Shown in pieces: positions 17,022 to 26,611 of a stretch of DNA of 64,000 nt. Under the pieces are notes generated by a model. It was given only the letters and a program-made list of their open reading frames with translations, did no database searches and was not told where the DNA came from. Origin of the DNA: Nodosilinea sp. P-1105 (GTDB taxonomy: Bacteria; Cyanobacteriota; Cyanobacteriia; Phormidesmidales; Phormidesmidaceae); contig NZ_SMDQ01000003.1 in NCBI RefSeq assembly GCF_012911975.1, positions 106,422-170,421 on the forward strand, in the 5' to 3' direction. The first letter of the stretch is position 1. Each line of letters begins with the position of its first letter. Made by a program: the position numbers and the translations under genes.

Positions 17022-17450
17022 TTAACTAGATGTGGTTTGAGTCGCCAACATTTGCTTGAGTTTCTCTAGTTCATCAGCCCAACGAGGATCGGGCTGGGCC
17101 GCAGCACTACTGGAAGAAGAGGTTGACGCTTTGCGGTTATTGGACTTAGACCGCTTACTCCCCCCCTCAGACCGAGCTTCAGGGGCGTCATCTCCCTTGG
17201 TCCGAGGCAGGGCCTTTTCAACCTTTAGGGGCATGTCCTGCAACACTTGTCCGTTGAGTGCTGACACGATTTCATCGGCTTTTTCGTCAGTTTTGACAGT
17301 TACAAATCCGAATCCTCGACATTTACCGGTTTTCTTATCAGAAATCAGCTTCACAGACACTAAATCTTCAGTGTAATCAGAAAACACTGTCTCGAAATCT
17401 TGCCGTTCTAGATCTCGAGAAAGATTGCCAACGTAAAGACGGATGGACAT
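17022..17450 (-). CDS. RRM-domain RNA-binding protein
   Basis: A single RNA recognition motif fills residues 1-80, with RNP2 LYVGNL (5-10) and RNP1 KCRGFGFV. The rest is a serine-rich, basic linker followed by a predicted helix (DPRWADELEKLKQML). Cyanobacterial Rbp proteins are single-RRM; many are cold-induced and have a glycine-rich tail, whereas this one has the long glycine-free tail of the Rbp2/Rbp3-like group, some of which take part in mRNA placement at the thylakoid membrane. Assignment within the group is tentative. The 470-bp upstream region would give a 5' UTR typical of cold-regulated rbp genes. It is followed by a perfect palindromic terminator. Confidence 0.9.
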   Translation of the reverse strand: MSIRLYVGNLSRDLERQDFETVFSDYTEDLVSVKLISDKKTGKCRGFGFVTVKTDEKADEIVSALNGQVLQDMPLKVEKALPRTKGDDAPEARSEGGSKRSKSNNRKASTSSSSSAAAQPDPRWADELEKLKQMLATQTTSS

Positions 17451-17920
17451 GTTAGATACCTCTGGTATTTAAAGCAACTAGGTGCATCAATAAAAAAGTA
17501 CTTATAAGCGCTAAGGCATTGGAGTTGGGCTGTAACAAGCAGCCTAACCAATCACCAAGTCTAAAAACCCATGGCCCCAAAACTCATATAGCCAGATTAA
17601 TTCGGTATCGCTAAAGGTATTCACCAGAGCCCTGAGTGGCTCAGCAATAGCGAACCAATAATTAAGGTAACACGGGATATGGAGCAGAACCACCATTCAA
17701 ACGGATTAGTCACCAAAGAATTCATGTTCAGGCAATAAAAAACCAGCCTAACAAGGCTGGTCCATTTGCTGTGTTGAGAGTAGGAGAACCTGATACCCAA
17801 TAGAACCCGTATCGATGACGAAGATCGGGTAGGCCCTTAGGCATCCGTTTCTGTAAATAAATGTAACATTGCCAGAGCAATATTGCAACATATCGTTAAC
17901 GAGTGTTGGGCGATCGCCCG
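17451..17920. other. Intergenic region upstream of the RRM gene
   Basis: A 470-bp gap upstream of the RRM gene and downstream of the TPR/M48-like gene, both on the minus strand. It contains the terminator at 17735-17761 and, on the minus strand, AGAGG about 7 bases before the RRM ATG. The AT-rich stretch near 17490-17510 (TTATAAG on the minus strand) could be the -10 region. No gene is seen. Confidence 0.55.
17735..17761 (-). terminator. Rho-independent terminator
   Basis: On the minus strand ACCAGCC (17761-17755) pairs with GGCTGGT (17748-17742) around a 6-nt loop, followed by TTTTTTATT. It lies about 160 bp after the stop of the TPR/M48-like gene and separates it from the RRM gene. Confidence 0.85.
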
Positions 17921-20410
17921 CTAGCCCCCCGTAAAGATGATGACAATACCCCATAGGCTAATCCCTAAACTGATCAAGGTAGCCCACTGTGGCCCGTGGC
18001 CGACCATAGCTTGCCGTTGGTCAAGGTGAATATGGTCGATGTCAAGCCAGAGTTCACCCCCGGCCCGTCGTCCCCATCCCTTGACGGTTACCCGTCGTCC
18101 GATCCAAGCCGCAGGGTGCTGCTGGGGTCGTCTGAGTGCTTGCCAGGCGCTAAAGGGAGAGGGGCAGGCTAGCCGTACCAACCCCTCGGGGCAAGCTAAA
18201 TACAACCTCTGACAAAACCAGTTAGCTGGCCCCGATCGTCCCATCAGCTGGCCTTGGAGGTTAATCGGCGCTCCCTGCACTGGTAGGGGTGGCAAAGCAG
18301 ATATCAAGCGGCTGGCAGATTCTGGCGGCAAATCATGGGGAGGCTCGGGGTAGAGGGTATTGATTCGCAGTAGCAGCCCGATACCCAGGCCCAACAGCAA
18401 CAGCCCCCAAAGAACCGTGGGATCTTGGTACAGCCAGCTCAAGAAGGGTAACCGTAACCCTTGGGTGACTCCCCCTAAAAACCACAGCCCCATGGCCAAA
18501 CTACCGCCGACGATCAGGCCCACCAGGGGTGCTTTTTGGCGCAGCAGCGGTGCCATGGCAAAAGCAGGCATGGGAGAGAGGTCCGCAGTCTCAAGTGAGA
18601 GGGGGGGCTGCCCGTACTGCTTAGCGGCTTGGTTGAGCACGACCAGGCGTTCCCCCAGCGGTAGATGGGAGGTGTTAATCCTCAACCACTGGCGATAGGG
18701 GTTGGTCACATCGGAGGTAACCACGGGTCCTAGGCCTAACGTCGACACAAAGCTGCCGGGGCTAAGGGCCTGGGCAGGGCTAATCGGTAGCAACACCCCC
18801 AGGCTACAGAGAATTGGCGAAATCGAGCCCGAATGCTGACTGTGGGAGGCCAGGGTGGCACTTAGATGAATTAAGGTGTCCGCCAAAAGGCGTGGCTGTC
18901 GAGTGAGTACAACGGTGCGGCGATCGCCCCAATCACTCCGCCAGCGCGACAGCCCCAATGTCAGCTGCCGTAAACCCCAATAGAGGGCATAGAAGCCATG
19001 GGCCAGAGCGCCGATGATCGACCGCAACCAGGCCTGCTGCCGTTGTTCAGCCCAATCTGCCAACTGGCCATAGACGGTATGGCAAACCAGCAGCCATAAC
19101 CCCACCGCTGATAAGACAGGTAATGCGCCATTAATAGCGTGAGCCAACTCCACACTGTATAGGGTCACCACCTGGTCTGGGGGTAATGTGTCCAGCATCC
19201 CCTGGCTGACCACAATACGGGTATTACGAGGATGCCAGCCATAGCTAAAACAGTAGGGGGTTGACTCTGGAATCAGCCGTAACTCCGGCAAGTGCCAGCC
19301 CTGGCGGCGGCAGAGTTGTCGCAACACCGTTAGGGCCTGAGGGTTGAGCTGTTGTAGCTGTCGGGTGGATAAAACCCGCTGACCATGCCACCGGGCCAGC
19401 AGCCAGTCCAGTATCCAGGGGCTACCCACCGCTAGTAGCAAGACTAATCCGATTACCCAGGGATTGTAGGACTGATCAAGGGCAGGCAGACCGTAAAACC
19501 GTACCGGCCAGCGCACCAGTCGGATCAGGCCATTAACCCCCCTCAGACCCAGATGGAAGACCCAGTTGATTCCCCATACCAGGGCGATCGCCGTGACCGC
19601 TTGGCCGAACCACAGATGGAGGGGACGTCTAGGCAGGGGTTGGGGCCGGGGCGTGGTTGCGCTCACCGACGGGACTGATGGCTTTGCTGGGGCTGGCGCT
19701 TCGGCGGCTGCCTGGGGGGCCGAGTTGGGTTCCCCAGGGGCCTCATCCAGGGGGCCTCGCCAGGGCTGCTGATTCAGCCGCTGGTAGTGAAATAGGGAGC
19801 CTCCCTTCCCTGCCGTCGTGGTTTCTGCTGAGGAACTGGAGGAGGATGACTGAGTGGTCTGGGTCTGGGGTCTGGGGGGGGAAGAACTGGGTACCGGAGT
19901 GGCTGGACCAGCCATGGGGGGAGGCTGCGGGGCCTCAGCAGCGGCGGCGGCTGAGGCTGATGGCGGCCCTTTTGGTGCCGTTGGCTCTGCCCTAAAGGGG
20001 ACAAACCCGGTGTCGTTGGTGGTCGGACGGTCCAGCTGGGGCAAATCTCGCTTAGCCCCAGGAAAAGCCGGTTGGGCCAGGTCGGTAGGTATCGAAGCCA
20101 CCGTCGTCTGACCTGCGGCCGGCAGTTGACGGAGGGTCTGCTCAGCCCACTGGCGAGCCTGGTCTACAGGGCTGGCTTGGAGCTGTTGACAGAGTTGACG
20201 GGCGATTGCATATTGCCCTAACCGCTGATGCGATCGCACTAACCCCATCTGGGCTTTTACTCTGTCAGCCGGGGTGGAAGCCAACCGCAGCAGTTGCCGA
20301 AAATAGGCTATAGCTTGGTCATACGCCTTGGCCCGATAAGCCGCTACCCCTTGCTGGTAGAGGTGGCCCCCCGGGGACTGAGTGGATTGGTGGTGGCTGT
20401 CTGAAGCCAT
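17921..20410 (-). CDS. TPR protein with a degenerate M48 metalloprotease domain
   Basis: A large (829-residue) protein: a TPR-like helical region (about residues 15-100), a long proline-, alanine- and serine-rich linker with seven consecutive serines, then a membrane domain that follows the M48 (HtpX-like) layout. In the place of the zinc motif HExxH the sequence is VELAH (433-437 counted from an upstream TTG at 20449), so the first histidine is lost. The later glutamate ligand motif (normally E-x-x-AD) reads SDWGDR. Both changes suggest no zinc and no proteolysis, that is, a pseudoenzyme. Several hydrophobic helices flank the domain. The ATG at 20410 is the chosen start. The C terminus resembles an OB- or SH3-like soluble part (MGRSGPANWFCQRL, VTVKGWGRRAGG). 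Confidence 0.75.
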   Translation of the reverse strand: MASDSHHQSTQSPGGHLYQQGVAAYRAKAYDQAIAYFRQLLRLASTPADRVKAQMGLVRSHQRLGQYAIARQLCQQLQASPVDQARQWAEQTLRQLPAAGQTTVASIPTDLAQPAFPGAKRDLPQLDRPTTNDTGFVPFRAEPTAPKGPPSASAAAAAEAPQPPPMAGPATPVPSSSPPRPQTQTTQSSSSSSSAETTTAGKGGSLFHYQRLNQQPWRGPLDEAPGEPNSAPQAAAEAPAPAKPSVPSVSATTPRPQPLPRRPLHLWFGQAVTAIALVWGINWVFHLGLRGVNGLIRLVRWPVRFYGLPALDQSYNPWVIGLVLLLAVGSPWILDWLLARWHGQRVLSTRQLQQLNPQALTVLRQLCRRQGWHLPELRLIPESTPYCFSYGWHPRNTRIVVSQGMLDTLPPDQVVTLYSVELAHAINGALPVLSAVGLWLLVCHTVYGQLADWAEQRQQAWLRSIIGALAHGFYALYWGLRQLTLGLSRWRSDWGDRRTVVLTRQPRLLADTLIHLSATLASHSQHSGSISPILCSLGVLLPISPAQALSPGSFVSTLGLGPVVTSDVTNPYRQWLRINTSHLPLGERLVVLNQAAKQYGQPPLSLETADLSPMPAFAMAPLLRQKAPLVGLIVGGSLAMGLWFLGGVTQGLRLPFLSWLYQDPTVLWGLLLLGLGIGLLLRINTLYPEPPHDLPPESASRLISALPPLPVQGAPINLQGQLMGRSGPANWFCQRLYLACPEGLVRLACPSPFSAWQALRRPQQHPAAWIGRRVTVKGWGRRAGGELWLDIDHIHLDQRQAMVGHGPQWATLISLGISLWGIVIIFTGG

Positions 20411-20574
20411 AGTGATGGGCCCAAATTCGTTGCTGCAATTGAGTGTCAAGCATAGTTTAAGTCCGAGGTCGCTGACTTAAACCCAGTACCATTGGGGATA
20501 AATACCCTATCTCCCCCAAGATAAACCTTATAAAATTGTTACAACTGGCAATCCTCGTTTTTGACCAGACGCAC

Positions 20575-20619
20575 TTAGGCCAGGAGAGAGCAATATTAAC
20601 TTGCTCTCTCCTGGCCTAA
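20575..20619. repeat. 19-bp perfect inverted repeat with 7-nt loop
   Basis: TTAGGCCAGGAGAGAGCAA (20575-20593) is matched exactly by its complement at 20601-20619 around the loop TATTAAC. It lies between two divergent genes, 43 bp before the TauE ATG, so it is not an ordinary terminator. No T run follows on either strand. It may be a 5' UTR hairpin or the remnant of a small inverted-repeat element. Confidence 0.85.
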
Positions 20620-20662
20620 AGATGACCTGTTTGACTACTTAATAATCTTGATAATCTCGCCC

Positions 20663-21403
20663 ATGATTGCCCTGTGTCTCTTTATCGTCAGCTTTGTGGC
20701 CTGGTTTTTGAGCATGCTGGCAGGGGGCGGTAGTCCATTTATTTTAATTCCGCTCATTTCCGTATTGCTGGGGGTGCAGGCGGTTGCCCCTATCATTACC
20801 ACCGGGTTATTGATTGGCAATGCCCAACGCAGCCTCTTTTTCTGGGCAGAAATTAACTGGCAAGTGACCGCCTGGTATGTGCCAGGGGCCACAGTTGGTG
20901 CTGTTTTGGGCTGCTATGGGCTCACCCAGGTCCATCCCGAAGGGCTACAGCTGCTGCTAGGGGTTGGCCTACTGGCCATGGTTGGCAACTATGTGCTGGG
21001 GTCTCAGAATACCCAATTCCAGGTGAAAGCCTGGCACTTTTTGCCCTTAGCGTTGATCAATGCCATTGGCTCGGGGTTAATGGGCAGTACGGGGCCAGTG
21101 ATGAATCCCCTTTACCTGGGTTACGGTTTAGAAAAAGAAGCTATGGTGGCCACTAAAGCCCTTAACAAAGTTTCTTTGCATGTGGTGAAACTGATAGCCT
21201 ACGGGGTCTTGGGTAGTCTTAGCTACCAATACCTAGCCTATGGATTGGTGATTGGACTGGCCGCAATTCCAGCCAACTGGTTGGGGAAATGGGTGCTAGC
21301 TCAAATGAGTGCCCAGCAGTTCCGCCAATTGGTCTTCACGTTTGTAGCCGTTAGCGGTGTGGTCATGATTTGGCAGCAGCGTAGCCTACTGCTGCTGTTT
21401 TGA
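20663..21403 (+). CDS. TauE/SafE family sulfite or small-anion exporter
   Basis: A 246-residue integral membrane protein with about eight hydrophobic helices. The first repeat begins with SMLAGGGSPFILIPLISVLLGVQ and the second with NAIGSGLMGSTGPVMNPLYL, the two internally related halves of TauE/SafE permeases. Family members export sulfite, sulfoacetate or related anions; the substrate here is unknown. The ATG at 20663 is used instead of the upstream TTG at 20648 because the hydrophobic helix starts right after it. A 19-bp perfect hairpin lies just upstream. It ends one base before the convergent SbcD gene. Confidence 0.88.
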   Translation: MIALCLFIVSFVAWFLSMLAGGGSPFILIPLISVLLGVQAVAPIITTGLLIGNAQRSLFFWAEINWQVTAWYVPGATVGAVLGCYGLTQVHPEGLQLLLGVGLLAMVGNYVLGSQNTQFQVKAWHFLPLALINAIGSGLMGSTGPVMNPLYLGYGLEKEAMVATKALNKVSLHVVKLIAYGVLGSLSYQYLAYGLVIGLAAIPANWLGKWVLAQMSAQQFRQLVFTFVAVSGVVMIWQQRSLLLLF

Positions 21404-21404
21404 A

Positions 21405-22679
21405 CTATTCCCTTGCCCCAGTGATGTCCAAGTCCAGCAGGGTTTCTACAAATTCATAAAGAGAGACCTCATCGGCTCCGGCCAGTTGGCGATCCTTTAA
21501 GTCGGTCAACCCTCTCGACAGATCCTCGGCTCGGTGTTTGTAGTCGCGGTGGGCCGTCAACATATCCGCAAAGATGGTCTGCTCAATATCGACTCGGCTT
21601 TGGCCTTCCCCCACCGGAGTTTGGTAGGCTACATCGTCTACATCATATTTCAGCAGCACAAACAGAGCCCCACTGGCTTGCTGGAGCTCTGCTTGCAGCC
21701 GTCTTGTATCCAATTCCAGGCGGTCAAAGCTAACTTGGCCTGTGATTTTTAGCTCAATGATCGGGGCTGGGTCCTCAGGGGACAGGGGGGTAATGGCCTC
21801 TAAAACCAAAGCTTCAGCCATTTGACAGATTTGGTCGAGGCTCTCCTGACCTTTAGCCACCACCTCTAGACGTCGAATCGGACGCTGAAAGTAGTCGGTG
21901 ATTAGATCAGCCTCAACGCCATCGGCGGTCAAATTCACCAAATAGGCTCCTCGCTGGTAGCGGCTTTCCTCCACGTTATTAGCTTCTAAGGAGCCAGGGT
22001 TAAACACCCAGCCTTCTACGGCATAGGCCTTGTGAATGTGGCCTAGGGCCAGATAGTTCACCCCAGCCTGCTCCAGGGGCCGTAAATCGCTATAACGCAA
22101 GGCTCCGGCGTAGCGGGCAATCTGCCCCTCTAAACCGTGGTGAAACATGAGCAAGGTATGGTCAGGCCCTGGGGGTAAATGATCGATCGCCGCCCCTAAT
22201 CGCTCGATCGCTCTCGGGGCTGTAGCCCCATACCAATGGGAGCCAATTACCCGTACACCGCAATCCAAGTCGATGTAACTGCCGGACTTGGTATCAGGGT
22301 CCCACGGGCTCAAAAGGGGATTGCCCAATTTTGTGTCATTGGGTTCTAGCAACATCAGCAAGCCCCATTCCGAAAGATACTTAAGCCAGCTGGTGGGGGT
22401 ACCGAAGGGGCGATTATCGTGGTTGCCTTCAATCGCTAAAACTGGAATGTGGGCTTGCTGCAACGCCTGCAAACACACTTGAGCCTGATTTAGGGTGGCT
22501 GGCTTGATGTTCCGGTGCTCAAACAGGTCACCAGCAACCACCACAAAGTCTACCTCGGCCTGAATCGCGTGGCCATCTAGCACAGTATACAGGGCCCGAA
22601 AAAAGTCCTTGGTGCGCTCTGGGGTGTCGTAGCGATCGAAGCCTAAATGAATGTCGGCAATGTGGAGAAACTTAGCCAT
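21405..22679 (-). CDS. SbcD/Mre11-like DNA repair exonuclease
   Basis: Calcineurin-like metallophosphoesterase of the Mre11/SbcD family. Motifs appear in order: HIADIHLG (5-12), VVAGDLFEHR (about 47-56), AIEGNHDNR (about 85-93), FHHGLEG (about 175) and LGHIHK (about 215), giving the two-metal site. The C-terminal part (about 300-425) is the capping and helical region that would bind a Rad50/SbcC partner. No sbcC gene is adjacent. The ATG at 22679 is chosen because the domain starts with MAKFLHIADIHLG; nine upstream codons are omitted. It is convergent with tauE, with only one base between the stop codons. Confidence 0.9.
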   Translation of the reverse strand: MAKFLHIADIHLGFDRYDTPERTKDFFRALYTVLDGHAIQAEVDFVVVAGDLFEHRNIKPATLNQAQVCLQALQQAHIPVLAIEGNHDNRPFGTPTSWLKYLSEWGLLMLLEPNDTKLGNPLLSPWDPDTKSGSYIDLDCGVRVIGSHWYGATAPRAIERLGAAIDHLPPGPDHTLLMFHHGLEGQIARYAGALRYSDLRPLEQAGVNYLALGHIHKAYAVEGWVFNPGSLEANNVEESRYQRGAYLVNLTADGVEADLITDYFQRPIRRLEVVAKGQESLDQICQMAEALVLEAITPLSPEDPAPIIELKITGQVSFDRLELDTRRLQAELQQASGALFVLLKYDVDDVAYQTPVGEGQSRVDIEQTIFADMLTAHRDYKHRAEDLSRGLTDLKDRQLAGADEVSLYEFVETLLDLDITGARE

Positions 22680-22800
22680 GGCCCTTGCTCTGAAATATCC
22701 CCCCAACTTAGCAGACGAGCCTGGGATCGGGTTTCTGCCAGGGTGATCCCCGCTTTTGCTAGAATTGGGCTTCTAAGGTGGGGCCTGTAGGACAAACATA

Positions 22801-23904
22801 TTACACCACTGGGGAAGACTCAGCGGCGAGCTCTTCCAGGCGCTCTTGCTGGTCACGGCTAATGCAAGACTGCACTAGGGACTCGATATCCCCCTCCAGC
22901 ACTGGAGCCAGGGTAAAGTTCTGGTTAAGGCGGTGATCGGTGACCCGGTTATCTTTGTAGTTGTAGGTGCGAATTTTTTCCGATCGCGCCCCCGTGCCGA
23001 CCTGCGATTTACGCATGGAAGATACCGCATCCTGCTGCTCTTGCATCTGGATGTCGTAGAGCTTGGCCCGCAAAATTTGCATGGCCCGCTCCCGGTTTTT
23101 CAGCTGCGATCGCTCTTCAGTACAAAACACACGAATTCCAGTGGGTTTGTGGAACAGATCAACCGCCGTTTCCACTTTATTGACGTTTTGCCCGCCAGCT
23201 CCGCCCGATCGAGCTGTGGACATTTCAATATCCTTAGGATCGATTTTCACCGTCACTTCGTCCACCTCCGGCATAATCGCTACGGTAGCCGTCGAAGTGT
23301 GCACTCGCCCCCCCGCCTCTGTCACTGGCACCCGCTGGACCCGATGGACGCCAGCCTCAAACTTAAGTTGACTGTAGACGCGATCGCCCGCAATTTCTAG
23401 AATGGCTTCCTTGAAGCCACCCATATCAGCCACCGACTCACTCAGCAGCTTCACTCGCCATCCCTGGGTTTCCGCATAGCGGGAGTACATCCTGACCAGA
23501 TCGCCGGCCCAAATACTGGCTTCATCACCGCCGGTGCCAGCCCGAATTTCCAACATAATGTTCTTATCATCGTTGGGGTCCCTAGGCAGTAATAATACCT
23601 TGAGTCGATTTTCCAGCCTGTCCAGGTGTTGCTCCAGTGCTTCCACTTCCAGAGCGGCCATATCTCGCAGCTCTGGGTCACTACTGGCTTCTTTGTAGAC
23701 CTCTTTGGCCCCAGCCAACTCTTCCACAGCCTGCTTCCACTCGGTGTAGGTGGTAACGGTTTCTTCTAGGGATGAGCGAGACTTGGCAATCCGCTGAAAT
23801 TCATCAGGATCTTGAGCGACATCAGGATCCGCCAATTGGCGGGTAAGTTCCTGAAATGTCTGCTCAACGGAATTTAGCTTTTCAATTAAATACGCTTCAG
23901 CCAT
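22801..23904 (-). CDS. prfA: Peptide chain release factor 1
   Basis: Releases peptides at UAA and UAG. The 367-residue protein shows the stop-codon recognition tripeptide PVT (in [10 protein letters not shown]) and the catalytic GGQ in [18 protein letters not shown]. Length and domain order are typical. The ATG at 23904 starts [10 protein letters not shown]. It is the last gene of the leftward half of the ribosomal superoperon, as prfA is in other cyanobacteria after rpmE. Confidence 0.97.
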   Translation of the reverse strand: MAEAYLIEKLNSVEQTFQELTRQLADPDVAQDPDEFQRIAKSRSSLEETVTTYTEWKQAVEELAGAKEVYKEASSDPELRDMAALEVEALEQHLDRLENRLKVLLLPRDPNDDKNIMLEIRAGTGGDEASIWAGDLVRMYSRYAETQGWRVKLLSESVADMGGFKEAILEIAGDRVYSQLKFEAGVHRVQRVPVTEAGGRVHTSTATVAIMPEVDEVTVKIDPKDIEMSTARSGGAGGQNVNKVETAVDLFHKPTGIRVFCTEERSQLKNRERAMQILRAKLYDIQMQEQQDAVSSMRKSQVGTGARSEKIRTYNYKDNRVTDHRLNQNFTLAPVLEGDIESLVQSCISRDQQERLEELAAESSPVV

Positions 23905-23982
23905 GATCAAACCCTATACCGCTACTAACGCCAGAAGGGTTATTCCTCTGGCGATTGATATCATCGTTGCGAGTAGGGATGG

Positions 23983-24228
23983 TTAGGCCTTGTCGTCCGC
24001 TGCAGATGGCGTCGCTGGGGCATCGGACATGCCATATTTCCGCATGAAGCGTTCAACCCGGCCCTCGGTATCAATAATCTTTTGGGTACCGGTATAGAAG
24101 GGATGATTGCCAGACCACACATCTACGTGAAGCTCGGGCTTAGTAGACCCAACGGTCATAATTTCCTTGCCATCACAGAAGACCTTAGCTTCTGGATACC
24201 AAGTGGGATGAATATCAGACTTAGCCAT
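23983..24228 (-). CDS. rpmE: 50S ribosomal protein L31
   Basis: An 81-residue protein beginning MAKSDIHPTWYPEAKVFCDGKEI, with the NHPFYTGTQKIIDTEGRVERF core of bacterial L31. It lacks the CxxC zinc motif of the zinc-binding form, so it is the zinc-free type common in cyanobacteria. It lies between rpsI and prfA. Confidence 0.97.
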   Translation of the reverse strand: MAKSDIHPTWYPEAKVFCDGKEIMTVGSTKPELHVDVWSGNHPFYTGTQKIIDTEGRVERFMRKYGMSDAPATPSAADDKA

Positions 24229-24354
24229 GGTGGTGAGTTAAACAACGTTTACAAGAATGACCTGGCGATCGCAAATGACCTAAAAAGACCAGGGCAAATT
24301 GGGGACCAGCCAGATGTCGTTCTCTATCCATCCAGTCTAGCCCCCAGAAACTAA

Positions 24355-24768
24355 TTAGCGCTTGGAGAACTGAGGCGCTTTCCGAGCTTTCTTCAAACCG
24401 TACTTCTTCCGTTCCTTACAGCGGGGATCACGGGTGAGATAGCCTTCCACCTTCAAAGGCTGGCGATTCTCAGGGGACAGCTCACACAGCGCCCGAGCTA
24501 CTCCTAGACGGATGGCGTCTGCCTGGCCGGTTAAACCGCCACCTTTGACATTCACCAACACATCGTAGTCATTCTCCAGACCTAACACCTCTAGGGGAGC
24601 TTTGGCGGTCGTCAAATAGCCGGGGTTGAACTGAAGGTACTCTTCCCCAGGACGCTTATTGATCAGCAGTTGTCCACTGCCGGGGACGAGTCGCACCCGG
24701 GCAATCGCCGCTTTTCGACGACCAGTACCCCAATACATTACCCGTTCTGATTGATCAGTAGCCTGCAT
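24355..24768 (-). CDS. rpsI: 30S ribosomal protein S9
   Basis: 137 residues with [17 protein letters not shown] at the start, [19 protein letters not shown] in the middle and a basic tail ending SKR, whose terminal arginine reaches the ribosomal P site in S9. Its ATG overlaps the rplM stop (TAATG), so translation of the two is coupled. Confidence 0.98.
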   Translation of the reverse strand: MQATDQSERVMYWGTGRRKAAIARVRLVPGSGQLLINKRPGEEYLQFNPGYLTTAKAPLEVLGLENDYDVLVNVKGGGLTGQADAIRLGVARALCELSPENRQPLKVEGYLTRDPRCKERKKYGLKKARKAPQFSKR

Positions 24769-25223
24769 TATTTAGCTTCTCCAGGAATGGTGTTAACAAC
24801 AAGAGTTTGAGGGGTCTGGGCCTGATGGGGATGCTCTGGTCCTGCATAGACCTTGAGCTTGGTAAACTGCTGTCGCCCCAGACTATTCTTAGGCAGCATT
24901 CCCTTGACAGCCTGCTCAATAATCCGCTCGGGCAAGCGAGCTTGCAGCTTGTCAAAGGTCTCAGTCTTCATGCCCCCGGGTCGACCAGAATGGCGCCGAT
25001 ACAGCTTGGTGGTGGCCTTACGACCAGTCACCACCACCTTTTCAGCATTGACCACAATCACAAAATCCCCCGTATCCATATGGGGGGTGAAGGTAGGCTT
25101 ATTTTTGCCCCGCAGGACAGTGGCGATTTCTGTGGCCAAACGCCCTAGGCGCTGGCCTTCAGCGTCAATGACATGCCACTGACGGTCAACAGAATTTTGG
25201 GGAGGAACGTAGGTTTTAGTCAT
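24768..25223 (-). CDS. rplM: 50S ribosomal protein L13
   Basis: 151 residues; the core [25 protein letters not shown] and [18 protein letters not shown] is diagnostic for L13, one of the first proteins to bind 23S rRNA. It lies just downstream of truA and overlaps rpsI by one base. Confidence 0.98.
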   Translation of the reverse strand: MTKTYVPPQNSVDRQWHVIDAEGQRLGRLATEIATVLRGKNKPTFTPHMDTGDFVIVVNAEKVVVTGRKATTKLYRRHSGRPGGMKTETFDKLQARLPERIIEQAVKGMLPKNSLGRQQFTKLKVYAGPEHPHQAQTPQTLVVNTIPGEAK

Positions 25224-25275
25224 AGCGCTTAAGCCGTTTTCTTAACCACAACATATGAGTGAACAAAACTGAAAA

Positions 25276-26148
25276 TCAGGCCACCGCTGGCCCTAGGTAA
25301 AAGTGAGGTTGTGTGTCAAACCACACCTCACGGTCAAAAGGCATTGGATCGTAGCCCACCCGCAGCAGGCACAGCCCTTGGGCAGGGGCCGAATACTTAA
25401 CGCGTTGCCGCTGCCGCTGTTGCCACAGGGTCTGGAAATCTGCCGGAGATATATCTCCAGACCCCACCTGTACCAGCAACCCCATGACCAGGCGTACCAT
25501 GCCGTAGAGAAATCCTTTGGCTTGTAGCTCGACGGTCAAAAAAGCATCACGCCGATGGCACTCTGCCCCCTGGAGATCAACCCAAGAATGTCGCTTTCCC
25601 GATCGGGCCCGATGGAAGGCGGTCATATCGTGATACCCCACCATAGTATCTAGGGCCGCCTGCATCTTTCCCTGATCCAGATAACGATGGTAGTAGTGCC
25701 ACACTAAAGGCCGCACAAACAAGTTAGGTCGGGGATCGGTGTACAAGGTATAGCGATATCGCCGCCACTGGGCTGAAAATTGGGCATGCCAGGTATCAGC
25801 GACCTGGGCCGATGCCCGAATCAACACATCTTGGGGCAGGCGAGCATTCAAGATTTCGGCCCAGCGATGGGCCGGAATAAAGTCAGGGGCATCAAAATGA
25901 GCGACCTGAGCCGCAGCATGCACCCCAGTATCAGTCCGCCCGGCCCCATGCAGCCGCACGGCATACCCTAATACTGCCTGAATGGCGGCCTCGATTTCCC
26001 CCTGGACTGTTCTAGCATTGGGCTGCCATTGCCAGCCGTGTAAATCGGTGCCCACATACTGCACCACCAAAGCAACTCGCTGAGTAGCTTGGCTAAACTC
26101 AGGGGGCTGGCTTTCTAGGCTGCGCTGTATAGGAGACAACTTGGACAT
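25276..26148 (-). CDS. truA: tRNA pseudouridine(38-40) synthase TruA
   Basis: The 290-residue enzyme makes pseudouridine at positions 38-40 of tRNAs. The catalytic aspartate sits in AGRTDTGVHA, and the partner segment VQYVGTDLHGWQ is present. Up to 25 N-terminal residues before RVALVVQY are not conserved, so the start could be further in. It separates the rplQ and rplM parts of the operon, as in other cyanobacteria. Confidence 0.96.
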   Translation of the reverse strand: MSKLSPIQRSLESQPPEFSQATQRVALVVQYVGTDLHGWQWQPNARTVQGEIEAAIQAVLGYAVRLHGAGRTDTGVHAAAQVAHFDAPDFIPAHRWAEILNARLPQDVLIRASAQVADTWHAQFSAQWRRYRYTLYTDPRPNLFVRPLVWHYYHRYLDQGKMQAALDTMVGYHDMTAFHRARSGKRHSWVDLQGAECHRRDAFLTVELQAKGFLYGMVRLVMGLLVQVGSGDISPADFQTLWQQRQRQRVKYSAPAQGLCLLRVGYDPMPFDREVWFDTQPHFYLGPAVA

Positions 26149-26178
26149 GGATCTAAATAAAGGGCGTCCTCTGATAGA

Positions 26179-26529
26179 TCAGGTGAGTTCGATGATCGCC
26201 ATTTCAGCGTTATCACCGCGACGACGCACCGTTTTAACAATGCGGGTATAGCCACCGTTGCGATCGCTGTAACGTTCGTCAGCTTGACTAAACAGGGCAT
26301 GAACTAGCTGCTTGTCATAGATGTAACCCATAGCTCGACGGCGAGCAGGGAGGGAACCATCCTTCGCCAAGGTAATCATCCGGTCGGCTTCTTCCCGCAC
26401 GGCCTTAGCCCTGGCTTTAGTGGTGGTAATTCGCCCATGGCGAATCAACTCGGTGGTAAGGGAGCGTAGCAGGGCCTTACGCTGATCTGCTGGCTTACCC
26501 AATTGATGAACGCGACGACGATGACGCAT
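26179..26529 (-). CDS. rplQ: 50S ribosomal protein L17
   Basis: 116 residues; [23 protein letters not shown] and [14 protein letters not shown] are the L17 signature. It follows rpoA by 82 bp, the normal alpha-operon order. Confidence 0.98.
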   Translation of the reverse strand: MRHRRRVHQLGKPADQRKALLRSLTTELIRHGRITTTKARAKAVREEADRMITLAKDGSLPARRRAMGYIYDKQLVHALFSQADERYSDRNGGYTRIVKTVRRRGDNAEMAIIELT

Positions 26530-26611
26530 GACACTGAACTCAAATGAACGACAAAAACAATAGGGCGCAAACGCATCAAAGCCGCCCTCAACCTACCCTT
26601 AGGTAGTCCCC

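Noticed and set aside
22933..23400. 155-codon frame opposite prfA
   Set aside because: Antisense shadow of a conserved gene, no independent features.
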